A stretch of 64,000 nt of DNA from Pseudomonas sp. PICF141. Its GTDB lineage: Bacteria; Pseudomonadota; Gammaproteobacteria; Pseudomonadales; Pseudomonadaceae. The notes below the pieces were generated by a model, which worked only from the letters and a program-made list of their open reading frames with translations, was not told the DNA's origin and did not search any database. Positions 1 through 8,594 of this stretch are shown here, piece by piece (the first letter of the stretch is position 1; every line of letters starts with the position of its first letter). The position numbers and the translations under genes are program-made. The DNA lies in assembly GCF_002286815.1 (NCBI RefSeq), contig NZ_MUNM01000019.1:1-64000 (forward strand), read 5' to 3'.

Positions 1-6
1 CTTGTG

Positions 7-285
7 TCAGACGCGAGTACTGATCCACGACACCAGCAACGCCATCCCGAGGCAGGCGAAACCGAAGCGGTAGAAGAACCGGTTCATGCGCAGGGTTGCC
101 CAATCCAGCGTTGGCTCTACGTTGGGACGACGTTGGCGCTGCGCCTCGATACTGGCCAGGGCGCGCTGTTCGCGGCGACGGGTGGCGTGCAGCAACCAGC
201 CGCCCGGGAAGGCGAATAATAAGGCCAGCAAATTGATCAATTTGGCGGGATGAGCAGTAAGAAGCGAAATCAATTGCAGCGACAT
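7..285 (-). CDS. small conserved membrane protein
   Basis: A 92-residue protein, starting at the internal ATG at 285 rather than the longer frame, because the extra N-terminal stretch looks like a translated leader. It has an apparent hydrophobic segment near residues 12-27, a basic arginine-rich loop (residues 31-50), and a second hydrophobic segment near the C-terminus (residues 70-88), so it is probably a two-pass inner-membrane protein with a cytoplasmic loop. I do not recognise a named family; small proteins of this type are common next to conserved Pseudomonas loci. The function is unknown. Confidence 0.6.
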   Translation of the reverse strand: MSLQLISLLTAHPAKLINLLALLFAFPGGWLLHATRRREQRALASIEAQRQRRPNVEPTLDWATLRMNRFFYRFGFACLGMALLVSWISTRV

Positions 286-480
286 CACAAACCTCAAGGC
301 AAACCGGTGTAGCAGACGCCGGACCGACGACCACGGCGCGGATTCTACCGAAACCGCCCCAACCTGCCCCCCGCTTTCCGACAAATAACGAAACCATTTA
401 GCCGATGACTGTCCTGTGTCACGGCACCGTCATCTGAATCCGTCACGCTACCGTCCCTCGAAACTGACACGGATTGCGTC

Positions 481-687
481 ATGCTCCACGCCGAAAACCA
501 GGACCGCCTCTACCTCATTGCCCAAAGCGACGAACAACAAACCTTAGTCGGCAGCCTTGCCTTCAACGTACAGGACCGGCATTGGCTGGTGTATTGCGCG
601 CTGGGCGGGCATCAACATGCAGACTTGCCGGAGACGGATTTGCTGACGGGGGTGAGTGTTCTGGATTTTTATTCGCAGGCGGCTTGA
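481..687 (+). CDS. small hypothetical protein
   Basis: A 68-residue soluble protein with no signal peptide or membrane segment. The ATG at 481 has no strong Shine-Dalgarno sequence in front of it. The amino-acid composition is that of a real folded protein (alternating hydrophobic and polar residues, for example the segment around WLVYCALGG), and it sits in its own space before a cluster of palindromic repeats. The family is not recognised and no function is proposed; it could be a spurious frame, though its composition argues against that. Confidence 0.5.
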   Translation: MLHAENQDRLYLIAQSDEQQTLVGSLAFNVQDRHWLVYCALGGHQHADLPETDLLTGVSVLDFYSQAA

Positions 688-698
688 GCGTCGCGCCC

Positions 699-897
699 TG
701 TGGGAGCGAGGCTTGCCCGCGAAGGCTTTCTTACATTCAACATGGATGTAGCCTGATACACACCGCCATCGCGAGCAGGCTCGCTCCCACAATTGAATCG
801 TGTGCATCTGCGAGGGATTGGTTGGCTGTCAGGCCGCTTTCGCGGGCAAGCCTCGCTCCTACAGGAGGGTGAATCGCGGGCAAGCCTGCTTCCACAA
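699..897. repeat. cluster of four REP-like palindromic units
   Basis: Four copies of a roughly 26-nt unit related to GGGAGCGAGGCTTGCCCGCG lie at about 699-726, 767-791, 837-866 and 871-897, in alternating orientation. The first reads forward and the others as its reverse complement with substitutions. The same unit recurs at 9888-9970. This is the usual intergenic REP/REPIN type of fluorescent pseudomonads. Such units are mobilised in trans by a RAYT transposase; no RAYT gene is seen here. Confidence 0.8.
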
Positions 898-911
898 TGA
901 ATCTTCGGGCA

Positions 912-951
912 CAAAAAAACCCGGCGCCATCACTGACACCGGGTTCTTTAA
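912..951 (-). terminator. intrinsic terminator of the YajG-like gene
   Basis: AACCCGG pairs with CCGGGTT around a loop of about 15 bases, with a run of A on the plus strand at the left side. On the minus strand this reads as a GC stem followed by a U tract, directly after the stop codon of the lipoprotein gene ending at 967. Confidence 0.75.
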
Positions 952-966
952 ACAAGCCGCAATTCG

Positions 967-1551
967 TTACTCGGCAAGCACCTGACCAATCGTCGGGTCC
1001 CTGAACAAGCGGGTCAACGCATCACTCAACACATCACTGACCAGTTTGGTATTGGTTTCCTGATTCGGCGCCATGCCGAAACGCTGATCGAGCGACGCAC
1101 CGTAGCGACCGCTGTAACGGCGGTTGGCATTCTGGACGTCCGAACGGAACGTCGCGCCAATCGTTGCTTCAGTCACATACAAACCTTCCTTGGGCGACTG
1201 ATACTTCAGCTCGGCCAGGGTCACGGTCAATTGCGGTGCATTCAGCGCATTGGCCGTCGGGGTAAAGCCCAGCAAGCGCACGGCCGCTTCAGCCTGCGCC
1301 TGCAGCTTCGGCAGAATCTGCGCGCCCTGCACGGTGATCGCGCTGGTTTCCGGGTACAGGCCACCACGCGTTCCCAAGGTTGGCGACGGACGACCGTCCA
1401 CCACACGCACCACCACCGGCTGACCACGGCCGACCGGTGCCAGCTGAGCTGTCAGCTTGGGTTCCGGGTTCAGTTGTTGCGGGCTGTGGGCGCAGCCGAC
1501 GAGGGTCAAACTGGTCACAGTGATCAAACCGAACAACAGGCGTTGCAACAT
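967..1551 (-). CDS. YajG-like lipoprotein
   Basis: A 194-residue lipoprotein. I chose the ATG at 1551 because it gives a classic signal peptide and lipobox (LTLVGC, Cys20) and has a GGAGAGA-like ribosome site just upstream; the longer frame adds an implausible N-terminus. The mature part resembles the YajG family of envelope lipoproteins: an early VVVRVVDGRP segment, a central alpha/beta region and a C-terminal helix. The biochemical role of YajG proteins is not known. The gene is monocistronic, with a terminator after it. Confidence 0.8.
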   Translation of the reverse strand: MLQRLLFGLITVTSLTLVGCAHSPQQLNPEPKLTAQLAPVGRGQPVVVRVVDGRPSPTLGTRGGLYPETSAITVQGAQILPKLQAQAEAAVRLLGFTPTANALNAPQLTVTLAELKYQSPKEGLYVTEATIGATFRSDVQNANRRYSGRYGASLDQRFGMAPNQETNTKLVSDVLSDALTRLFRDPTIGQVLAE

Positions 1552-1755
1552 GCTCTTCTCTCCAGAATCAGGCACAAACAGGCCCGCAGTATAGCGGTGC
1601 GCCACTGCGGCGAACTAGCTTCGCACAACGATTACTGAAATCTCTGACAAACCCGGCCCGGCACGGTTCCTGTCACACACCTGTCACCGGCCTTACACAT
1701 GGACGTCATGGCTCACTGGCACGCTTTACAGCAGTCACCCACAAGGTACTTTGCC

Positions 1756-1989
1756 ATGCGTTTTCTTGTCTCTCTGTTCGCGCCACGCCCACTGCATCGC
1801 TGCTTTGCCCTGCTCGACCGCGATGGCCACTGCCAGGCGTTCAAGCAGTGCAGCCTCCAGCCCATGGGCGATGGCTGGGTCGAAATCGAAGAAATCCGCC
1901 TCAACTGGCTGCACCATCCCCTGCCCGCCAGTGCCCGTGTCTGCCAGCGCCAGCCACGTGCACGGGCACAACAACTGTTGACCACCTGA
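1756..1989 (+). CDS. small conserved hypothetical protein
   Basis: A 77-residue basic protein rich in Arg, Cys and His, with four cysteines (including CFALLDRDGHC and QC) and no clear membrane segment. The ATG at 1756 is preferred to the upstream start at 1699 because the added residues look like leader sequence. I do not recognise the family. The Cys/His content could mean metal binding, but no ordered motif is visible. Confidence 0.5.
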   Translation: MRFLVSLFAPRPLHRCFALLDRDGHCQAFKQCSLQPMGDGWVEIEEIRLNWLHHPLPASARVCQRQPRARAQQLLTT

Positions 1990-2728
1990 CCGGACGCCTA
2001 ATAAAAGTCATTAAACACGACCATTTCCCTGCGTTTCTTCGTTACAATCTCCCCCCGATTATAAGGACGTCTCCTGATCGGGCCTCGCAGCATCGTCAAT
2101 GCCTCGGTATTGACACCCCCGCACCGCCCACAGAGAGCCGCCCACACAGATCGAGTGAAGCTGGCGCGCTTGCTGTTCCTTTAGCAAAACACCACTTTTC
2201 GCGAATCTGCAGAGCTGTCATTACGCTCGGTCACTGAGCTGTTTGCCCGTTTTGCCTGTCATGTATCCCATGGCGGCAATCCATCCGGGCACGGTGCCAG
2301 GCTGGGACAGCCCTTTTTGAGGTTCACGTCTTCAAAAGAGCGTGAAAAAAACGGGTTTTCACAACTTCACAAGAGTGTGGCGAGCAAATGAATAGTTTTG
2401 CGTCTGAACATGCACCATTAGCGTCTACAACAGCCCAACGACACAGGACCGAGTATTCCTCGAGCACCGGGGCCTGAAGCCTGTCCGCTACGGATTTGGT
2501 TGCACAAACGGATGTCTCGACCATAAGTCGAATTGCCAGCCGCGTGCCGAAATGAGTTCATGTGACTCTTGAAGCCAGGCCGCATGCATCCGTCGAAGTT
2601 GCGAAAAATTGCGAAGATTCGGACATGGCGATCCTGGCCATGGGTACCTGGGGCATCACTGACATTGCCCCGGAACGCCTGGCAGCTATGCCGACAATTT
2701 GGTGCTGCAGATTTTGGAGACGCGTTAA
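1990..2728 (+). promoter_or_regulatory. long non-coding leader upstream of mqo
   Basis: About 740 bases without a convincing coding frame separate the previous gene from mqo. The stretch holds a TACAAT -10-like hexamer at 2044-2049 with no good -35 box, and a terminator-like hairpin at 2300-2318 (GGCTG, loop GGA, CAGCC, then five T). An AT-rich stretch with GTGAAAAAAACGGG follows near 2340. It probably contains the mqo promoter and either a long 5' leader or a small RNA gene ending at 2318. Confidence 0.4.
2300..2318 (+). terminator. possible terminator or attenuator in the mqo leader
   Basis: The hairpin GGCTG-GGA-CAGCC is followed by CTTTTT. The stem is only 5 bp, so it is a weak candidate on its own. 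It would end a transcript started upstream, about 410 bases before mqo. Confidence 0.35.
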
Positions 2729-4237
2729 ATGGCGCATAACGAAGCAGTCGACGTAGTACTGGTTGGGGCCGGCATCATGAGTGCCACCCTTGCGGTACTG
2801 CTCAAAGAGCTCGACCCCGCGATCAAGCTGGAAGTGGTCGAGCTGATGGATTCCGGTGCCGCGGAGAGTTCCAATCCGTGGAACAACGCCGGTACCGGTC
2901 ACGCCGGGCTGTGTGAGCTGAACTACACGCCGCAGGCCGCCGACGGCACCGTCGACATCAAGAAAGCCGTGCATATCAACACCCAGTTCGAGGTGTCGAA
3001 GCAGTTCTGGTCCTACCTGACCAAGAAAGGCACATTCGGCTCGTGCAAGTCGTTCATCAGCCCCGTGCCGCACCTGAGCTTCGTGCAGGGCGACGACGGC
3101 GTTTCCTTCCTCAAGGAACGTTTCAAGACGCTGATCAAACACCATGCCTTCTCGGACATGGAATACACCGAAGACAAGGCCAAAATGGCCGAGTGGATGC
3201 CGTTGATGATGCCGGGCCGCGCGCCCGACGAAGTCCTCGCCGCCACCCGCGTGATGAACGGTACCGACGTCAACTTCGGCGCCCTGACCAATCAATTGCT
3301 CCAGCACCTGACCAGCGCGCCCGATGCCCAGGTCAAGTACTGCAAGCGTGTCACCGACCTGAAGCGCAATAACGGCGGCTGGACTGTCAGCATCAAGGAC
3401 GTCAATACCGGCAACACCCGTGACGTCGACGCCAAATTCGTCTTCCTCGGCGCTGGCGGTGCGGCGCTGCCACTGCTGCAAGCTTCGGGCATCGAAGAAA
3501 GCAAAGGCTTCGGCGGCTTCCCGATCAGCGGCCAATGGCTGCGTTGCGACAACCCGGAAGTGGTCAAGCAGCACCAGGCCAAGGTCTACAGCCAGGCCGC
3601 CGTCGGTTCTCCGCCGATGTCCGTGCCGCACCTGGACACCCGAGTAGTCGATGGCAAGAAGTCTCTGCTGTTCGGACCTTATGCCGGTTTCACCACCAAG
3701 TTCCTCAAGCACGGCTCGTTCATGGACCTGCCAATGTCGGTCCGACTCGGCAACATTGGTCCGATGCTGGCCGTGGCCAAAAACAACATGGACCTGACCA
3801 AATACCTGGTCAGCGAAGTCATGCAGTCGATGGAACAGCGTCTGGAATCGCTGCGTCGTTTCTATCCATTGGCAAAAGCCGAAGACTGGCGCCTGGAAGT
3901 GGCCGGCCAACGGGTGCAGATCATCAAGAAAGACCCGAAGAAAGGCGGCGTTCTGCAGTTCGGTACCGAACTGGTCGCAGCCAAGGACGGTTCGCTTGCG
4001 GCCCTGCTCGGTGCGTCACCAGGCGCCTCGGTGACTGTTTCGATCATGCTTGAGCTGATCGAAAAATGCTTCCCGAACAAAGCCTCTGGTGAATGGGCCG
4101 CCAAGCTGGCGGAAATCTTCCCGGCTCGGGAAAAGGTGCTGGAAACCGATGCTGCGTTGTATCGCAAGATCAATGCGCAGAACAACATCGCGCTGGAACT
4201 GGTTGAAGAAAGCAGCGAAACCCCAAGCTACGCTTGA
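2729..4237 (+). CDS. mqo: malate:quinone oxidoreductase
   Basis: A 502-residue protein of the usual length for the Mqo family. It oxidises L-malate to oxaloacetate and passes electrons to the quinone pool, as a peripheral FAD enzyme at the inner face of the membrane, bypassing NAD-dependent malate dehydrogenase. The N-terminus has the Rossmann FAD motif ([10 protein letters not shown], residues 9-18), followed by the typical [15 protein letters not shown] segment. The ATG at 2729 follows a TTGGAG ribosome site. The gene is preceded by a long leader and closed by a strong terminator, so it is probably transcribed alone. Confidence 0.96.
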   Translation: MAHNEAVDVVLVGAGIMSATLAVLLKELDPAIKLEVVELMDSGAAESSNPWNNAGTGHAGLCELNYTPQAADGTVDIKKAVHINTQFEVSKQFWSYLTKKGTFGSCKSFISPVPHLSFVQGDDGVSFLKERFKTLIKHHAFSDMEYTEDKAKMAEWMPLMMPGRAPDEVLAATRVMNGTDVNFGALTNQLLQHLTSAPDAQVKYCKRVTDLKRNNGGWTVSIKDVNTGNTRDVDAKFVFLGAGGAALPLLQASGIEESKGFGGFPISGQWLRCDNPEVVKQHQAKVYSQAAVGSPPMSVPHLDTRVVDGKKSLLFGPYAGFTTKFLKHGSFMDLPMSVRLGNIGPMLAVAKNNMDLTKYLVSEVMQSMEQRLESLRRFYPLAKAEDWRLEVAGQRVQIIKKDPKKGGVLQFGTELVAAKDGSLAALLGASPGASVTVSIMLELIEKCFPNKASGEWAAKLAEIFPAREKVLETDAALYRKINAQNNIALELVEESSETPSYA

Positions 4238-4247
4238 TTCAGCCCCA

Positions 4248-4288
4248 TAAAAAACGCCCCGTCCTCCCTGAGAGCGGGGCGTTTTTTT
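4248..4288 (+). terminator. intrinsic terminator of mqo
   Basis: AACGCCCCG and CGGGGCGTT form a 9-bp GC-rich stem around a 13-base loop, with A on the left and seven T on the right. It may work in both directions. Confidence 0.9.
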
Positions 4289-4298
4289 GTGCCGCTGA

Positions 4299-4388
4299 AA
4301 AGATCGCAGCCTCGCTTCGCTCGACAGCTCCTACATTGGATCGCATCCACCTGTAGGAGCTGTCGAGTGAAACGAGGCTGCGATCTTT
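4299..4388. repeat. long palindromic repeat, second type
   Basis: Two arms of about 37 nt (4299-4335 and 4352-4388) are near-perfect reverse complements around a 16-base centre. The core is AGGAGCTGTCGAG flanked by CGAGGCTGCGATC. The core sequence differs from the GGGAGCGAGGCTTGCCCGCG type at 699-897. A shorter relative lies at 23470-23490. Confidence 0.8.
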
Positions 4389-4407
4389 TGATCCTGATCT
4401 TTTGATC

Positions 4408-4695
4408 TTAACTGCGAGCCTTGTTGATCAGCTCGATGTATTCGGCCGCATTGCGCTGATCCTGAATCAGGGCAACGAAGTCATTGCCGTGCTCATCCTT
4501 GCCGTCCAGATCGTAGCCGGCTTCGACAAAGAACGTCAGAAAACGCTCGAAGTCATCGATACGCAGGCCGCGGTACGCCTTGATCAATTTGTGCAGCGAT
4601 GGCGAAGTGGCGTCGACCGGCTCGAAATCGAGGAACAGTTTGATCTGCGCATCGCCGATCTCGTCACCAATCACTTGCTTCTTATCTTTACGCAT
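4408..4695 (-). CDS. PA4642-family conserved protein
   Basis: A 95-residue soluble, acidic and mostly helical protein that starts with a Lys-rich MRKDKKQ segment. It matches my memory of the conserved Pseudomonas protein annotated PA4642 in PAO1, which has the same neighbours (mqo on one side, the hpt region on the other). It has no signal peptide, membrane segment or enzyme motif. The function is unknown. Confidence 0.75.
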   Translation of the reverse strand: MRKDKKQVIGDEIGDAQIKLFLDFEPVDATSPSLHKLIKAYRGLRIDDFERFLTFFVEAGYDLDGKDEHGNDFVALIQDQRNAAEYIELINKARS

Positions 4696-4758
4696 TGCCG
4701 ACTCCAGCTCGCAGACATTTCACAGGGCGGGCAGTTTACCCCTGCCTTGATGCCGGGC

Positions 4759-5244
4759 TCAACGCGGACGAATGCTGCCCGTGTGCAGATCGGCCCAGAC
4801 ATGGCCGTTGGCATAGCTGAGGAACTGGCAATACACCGTGTCATTGCGCAACAAATCGATCACCACCCGGTATTGGGCAAGCGGGTAATAGAGGGTCAAG
4901 GTTTTGCTTTTTTCGTCATAGATCGGCTTTTTCAGGCTTTTGCTTTCGCCATCGAAGTTGACCAGCACCTGGCTGATGGTCGCGCCCTTGTTCAAGGATT
5001 TGCCCTTGAGGCGGATCAGTAATGGCGAGGTGACCGGGATCGGCTGTTGGTTGGACTGGCGCTGACTGCCAATCACCACCGAATATTCGCTGACCTGCAG
5101 CAGTTGTTGCTGCTCGGGTTGCCCATCGCGCAGGGTCAGATCATCCGGCGGCAGGAATTGTGCGTGCAGAGGGGCTGCAACAGCGGTGAATGCCAAGCTC
5201 AACGCCAGCAGGCAACTGCCACTCAATCGAATCAAAAAGCGCAT
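4759..5244 (-). CDS. exported hypothetical protein
   Basis: A 161-residue protein with an N-terminal signal peptide ending near AVAAPLHA (residues 20-27), so it is probably periplasmic. The ATG at 5244 is used because it starts the signal peptide cleanly; an ATG four codons upstream is possible. The mature part is beta-rich with many Gln and Lys, without cysteines pairing in an obvious way. It sits beside the PA4642-like gene on the same strand with a gap of 63 bp, so the two may be cotranscribed. The family has no known function. Confidence 0.7.
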   Translation of the reverse strand: MRFLIRLSGSCLLALSLAFTAVAAPLHAQFLPPDDLTLRDGQPEQQQLLQVSEYSVVIGSQRQSNQQPIPVTSPLLIRLKGKSLNKGATISQVLVNFDGESKSLKKPIYDEKSKTLTLYYPLAQYRVVIDLLRNDTVYCQFLSYANGHVWADLHTGSIRPR

Positions 5245-5398
5245 GACGGACTCCATATCATGTAGCCGCGCACTCTAGCATGAGGATCGACCACACCAAT
5301 AAACGACCTGGATCAATACTCTCAAGCATCCGGTTGGGCATACTTCCAGAGCCCTCAGCCATGTTTCGGCGCAGTATCAATGATTTTGCGGAGTGCCC

Positions 5399-7120
5399 AT
5401 GTCGTTTTCCTTACCGCCCTTGTTCGCCGCCTGGCGCCAGACCTGGCGTGCCGGCTACAGCCTGAAAAGCCTGCGCGGCGATATCAGCGCCGGTGTAACC
5501 GTAGGAATCATTGCCATTCCGTTGGCCATGGCCTTGGCAATTGCCGTCGGTGTACCACCTCAGCAAGGCTTGTACACCGTACTGATCGCCGCACCACTGA
5601 TTGCCTTGACCGGCGGTTCACGGTTTAACGTGAGTGGGCCGACGGCTGCCTTCGTGGTGATTCTGCTGCCCATCACCCAGCAATACGGCTTGGGCGGTTT
5701 ATTGCTCTGCACCATGCTCGCCGGACTGATCCTGATTGCGTTGGGGCTGATTCGGGCCGGACGGCTGATTCAATACATCCCCTATCCGGTGACCCTGGGT
5801 TTTACCGCCGGAATCGGCATTGTCATCGCTACCCTGCAATTGAAAGACTTGCTGGGTTTGAGCATTGAAGGGCGTCCGGAACATTACATCGAACAACTGC
5901 TTGGCCTGATCCAGGCGTTGCCCAGCGCACAGTGGGGTGACGCACTGGTCGGCGTCGTTTGCCTGGCGGTATTGATCCTCTGGCCACGGCTGTTACCCAG
6001 AATTCCCGGGCATCTGGTGGCCTTGGCAATAGGCGCCATCCTGGGTCTATTGCTCGAGCGCGTCGGCCTGCCGGTGGCAACGCTGGGCGAGCGCTTCAGC
6101 TATGTGATCGACGGCGTCAGCCATCCCGGTATTCCACCGTTTCTGCCAGGCTTCGATTGGCCGTGGAACCTGCCGGCAGCCAATGGCCAACCTGTGCAAC
6201 TGTCCTACGACCTGATCCGGCAATTGATGGCTCCGGCATTTGCCATTGCGATGCTCGGTGCCATTGAATCGCTGCTGTGTGCGGTGGTGGCCGATGGCAT
6301 GACCGGCAGCAAGCATGACCCCAATGCCGAACTGTTGGGCCAGGGCCTGGGCAATTTGATCGCTCCGTTGTTCGGGGGCATCACCGCCACCGCCGCGATT
6401 GCCCGTAGCGCCACCAACGTGCGGACCGGGGCCTTTTCCCCGCTGGCAGCGATTATTCACAGTGCCGTGGTGCTGGTGGCGATCCTGAGTCTGGCCCCGG
6501 TATTCAGCTATTTGCCCATGGCAGCACTGGCAGCCCTGTTGGTGATGGTGGCGTGGAACATGAGCGAGGCCCGGCACGTCGTGCACACCTTGCGCATCGC
6601 ACCGCGCAGCGATGTGCTGGTCTTGCTGACCTGCCTGAGCCTGACGGTGTTGTTTGACATGGTGCTGGCCGTCGCCGTCGGCCTGCTGCTGGCCGCCGGG
6701 TTGTTCATCAAACGCATGAGCGACCTCACGGACACCGCCGAGCTGCCTCGCGAGTTCCATCAAGCCTTACAGGATATGCCGGACCATGTTCGCTGCTATG
6801 CGATACGCGGGCCGCTGTTTTTCGGTGCGGCGGAAAAAGCCTTGGGCGTACTGCGCAAATTCAGCCCGCAGGTCAAAGTGGTGATCGTCGAAATGAGTGC
6901 CGTGCCCATGCTGGACATGACAGCGCTGGCTGCCTTCGACAATATCCTCAGGGATTACCGCACCGACGGCATCGGCCTGATTCTGGTTGGCACCACTCCA
7001 CGAGTGCGCCTGAAATTCAGGCGCGCGGGCATCCATCGGGAACAGCGCCAGTTGGCCTACGTGAACAATCTGGAGCAGGCTCGACGCAAAAGCGAACATT
7101 GGCTCGCCGGGCAGGATTGA
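5399..7120 (+). CDS. SulP-family inorganic anion transporter with STAS domain
   Basis: A 573-residue inner-membrane carrier. About 12 hydrophobic segments cover residues 25-435, with SulP-type stretches such as the AGVTVGIIAIPLAMA region near residue 32. A cytoplasmic STAS domain follows at about residues 455-560, containing the anti-sigma-antagonist core (VVIVEMSAVPMLDMTAL). SulP proteins move sulfate, bicarbonate or C4-dicarboxylates; the substrate here cannot be read from sequence. The ATG at 5399 lies 5 bases after GGAG, so it is preferred to the GTG at 5393. It faces hpt convergently. Confidence 0.9.
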   Translation: MSFSLPPLFAAWRQTWRAGYSLKSLRGDISAGVTVGIIAIPLAMALAIAVGVPPQQGLYTVLIAAPLIALTGGSRFNVSGPTAAFVVILLPITQQYGLGGLLLCTMLAGLILIALGLIRAGRLIQYIPYPVTLGFTAGIGIVIATLQLKDLLGLSIEGRPEHYIEQLLGLIQALPSAQWGDALVGVVCLAVLILWPRLLPRIPGHLVALAIGAILGLLLERVGLPVATLGERFSYVIDGVSHPGIPPFLPGFDWPWNLPAANGQPVQLSYDLIRQLMAPAFAIAMLGAIESLLCAVVADGMTGSKHDPNAELLGQGLGNLIAPLFGGITATAAIARSATNVRTGAFSPLAAIIHSAVVLVAILSLAPVFSYLPMAALAALLVMVAWNMSEARHVVHTLRIAPRSDVLVLLTCLSLTVLFDMVLAVAVGLLLAAGLFIKRMSDLTDTAELPREFHQALQDMPDHVRCYAIRGPLFFGAAEKALGVLRKFSPQVKVVIVEMSAVPMLDMTALAAFDNILRDYRTDGIGLILVGTTPRVRLKFRRAGIHREQRQLAYVNNLEQARRKSEHWLAGQD

Positions 7121-7219
7121 ACGCGCAGGTCGAGCGAACTGCGCACGCCACAGGTATGAGGCCTTGCATTCAGGCTACAACGTGCCTGGTGGCAAATCGC
7201 GCCCCCAGACACATCAGGT

Positions 7220-7777
7220 TTACAGGCCTTTAACAGCAAAAATCCCGTTGGCGTTACGCCAGTAACCTTTGTAGTCCATGCCGTAACCGAAGATATAACG
7301 GTCGATGCACGGCAGGCCGACGAAATCGGCTTTCAGGTCCGGGCGAGCCTTGCGGTCGTGATCCTTGTCGATCAGCACGGCAGTGTGCACGGCGCGGGCG
7401 CCGGCGTGTTTGCAGAAGTCGATGATCGCGCCCAGGGTATGACCTTCGTCGAGGATGTCGTCGATGATCAGCACGTCACGGTCGATGAACGAGACTTCCG
7501 GCTTGGCTTTCCAGAACAGCTCACCGCCGCTGGTTTCATTGCGATAACGGGTAGCGTGCAGATAGGACGCTTCCAGCGGGAAGTTCAGGTACGTGAGCAG
7601 CTTGCCGGAGAAAATCAGCCCGCCGTTCATTACGCAGAACACCACCGGATTGCGTTCCGCCAGCTGATCATTGATTTGTGCACCGACGCGGGCGATGGCC
7701 GCCTCGACTTCAGCTTCGGTGTACAGGCAGTCAGCCTCTCGCATGATTTGACGGATATGCTCGAGATCAGCGGACAT
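7220..7777 (-). CDS. hpt: hypoxanthine-guanine phosphoribosyltransferase
   Basis: A 185-residue type I phosphoribosyltransferase of the family's usual length. It converts hypoxanthine or guanine plus PRPP to IMP or GMP in purine salvage. The PRPP-binding loop is clear (VLIIDDILDEGHT, near residues 101-113) and the N-terminal FCVMNGGLIF segment is typical of Hpt. It is divergent from upp, another PRPP-using salvage gene; the 176 bases between them hold both promoters. Confidence 0.95.
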   Translation of the reverse strand: MSADLEHIRQIMREADCLYTEAEVEAAIARVGAQINDQLAERNPVVFCVMNGGLIFSGKLLTYLNFPLEASYLHATRYRNETSGGELFWKAKPEVSFIDRDVLIIDDILDEGHTLGAIIDFCKHAGARAVHTAVLIDKDHDRKARPDLKADFVGLPCIDRYIFGYGMDYKGYWRNANGIFAVKGL

Positions 7778-7953
7778 GGCGCTCTCCAGTGGGATTTGAG
7801 GGGGAGGGACGGTTCAGGAAAAGCGGGCAAAGGTACGCATCAAGCGAGGCCAGATCAAGCGTTTGTGGACTAACGTTCTGTATGTCTATAGGACAACACC
7901 CTCGGATAGATTAATCTAGACCGGTTTTTTTGCCCGCCGCCGGAGCCTTTCCC

Positions 7954-8592
7954 ATGCCCATCCTCGAGATCCGCCATCCGCTGATCCGTCATAAACTCGG
8001 CCTTATGCGCCGCGCTGACATCAGCACGAAGAATTTCCGTGAGCTCGCTCAGGAAGTCGGCGCCCTGCTGACCTATGAAGCCACCAAAGACTTGCCGCTG
8101 GAAAGCTACGACATCGAAGGCTGGTGCGGCACGGTGTCGGTCGAGAAAATCGCCGGCAAGAAGATTACCGTGGTACCGATCCTGCGCGCCGGTATCGGCA
8201 TGCTCGAAGGCGTGCTGAGCCTGATTCCGGGCGCCAAAGTCAGCGCCGTGGGCGTGGCCCGCAACGAGGAAACCCTCGAAGCCCACACCTACCTTGAGAA
8301 ACTGGTGCCGGAAATCGACGAGCGGCTGGCGATGATCATCGACCCGATGCTCGCCACCGGTGGCTCGATGGTCGCCACGATCGACCTGCTGAAAAAGGCC
8401 GGTTGCAAGGACATCCGCGCGATGATCCTGGTGGCGGCCCCTGAAGGCATCGCCGCCGTGGAGAAGGCTCACCCGGATGTGACCATTTACACCGCCTCCA
8501 TCGACGAGAAACTGAACGAACACGGTTACATCATCCCTGGCCTGGGCGATGCCGGTGACAAGATCTTCGGCACCAAGCAGAAGGACGCTTGA
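7954..8592 (+). CDS. upp: uracil phosphoribosyltransferase
   Basis: A 212-residue enzyme that makes UMP from uracil and PRPP. It shows the conserved Upp features: an N-terminal HPLIRHKLG segment, the VVPILRAG motif, the PRPP loop [11 protein letters not shown] (near residue 130), and a C-terminal [13 protein letters not shown] segment that binds uracil. The ATG at 7954 follows GGAG at 7942-7945; a start 24 bases upstream would overlap that site. It is directly followed by uraA, two bases after the stop, so uptake and phosphoribosylation of uracil are expressed together. Confidence 0.97.
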   Translation: MPILEIRHPLIRHKLGLMRRADISTKNFRELAQEVGALLTYEATKDLPLESYDIEGWCGTVSVEKIAGKKITVVPILRAGIGMLEGVLSLIPGAKVSAVGVARNEETLEAHTYLEKLVPEIDERLAMIIDPMLATGGSMVATIDLLKKAGCKDIRAMILVAAPEGIAAVEKAHPDVTIYTASIDEKLNEHGYIIPGLGDAGDKIFGTKQKDA

Positions 8593-8594
8593 GC

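Noticed and set aside
699..897. CRISPR array
   Set aside because: The units alternate in orientation and spacing is irregular (11 to 46 bases), which fits REP elements and not CRISPR.
2562..2756. 64-residue frame just before mqo
   Set aside because: It overlaps the mqo start in another frame, has no good ribosome site and no protein-like composition.
2558..3910. 450-residue open frame opposite mqo
   Set aside because: It is a GC-rich antisense shadow of mqo, with no recognisable family and composition rich in His, Val and Gly.
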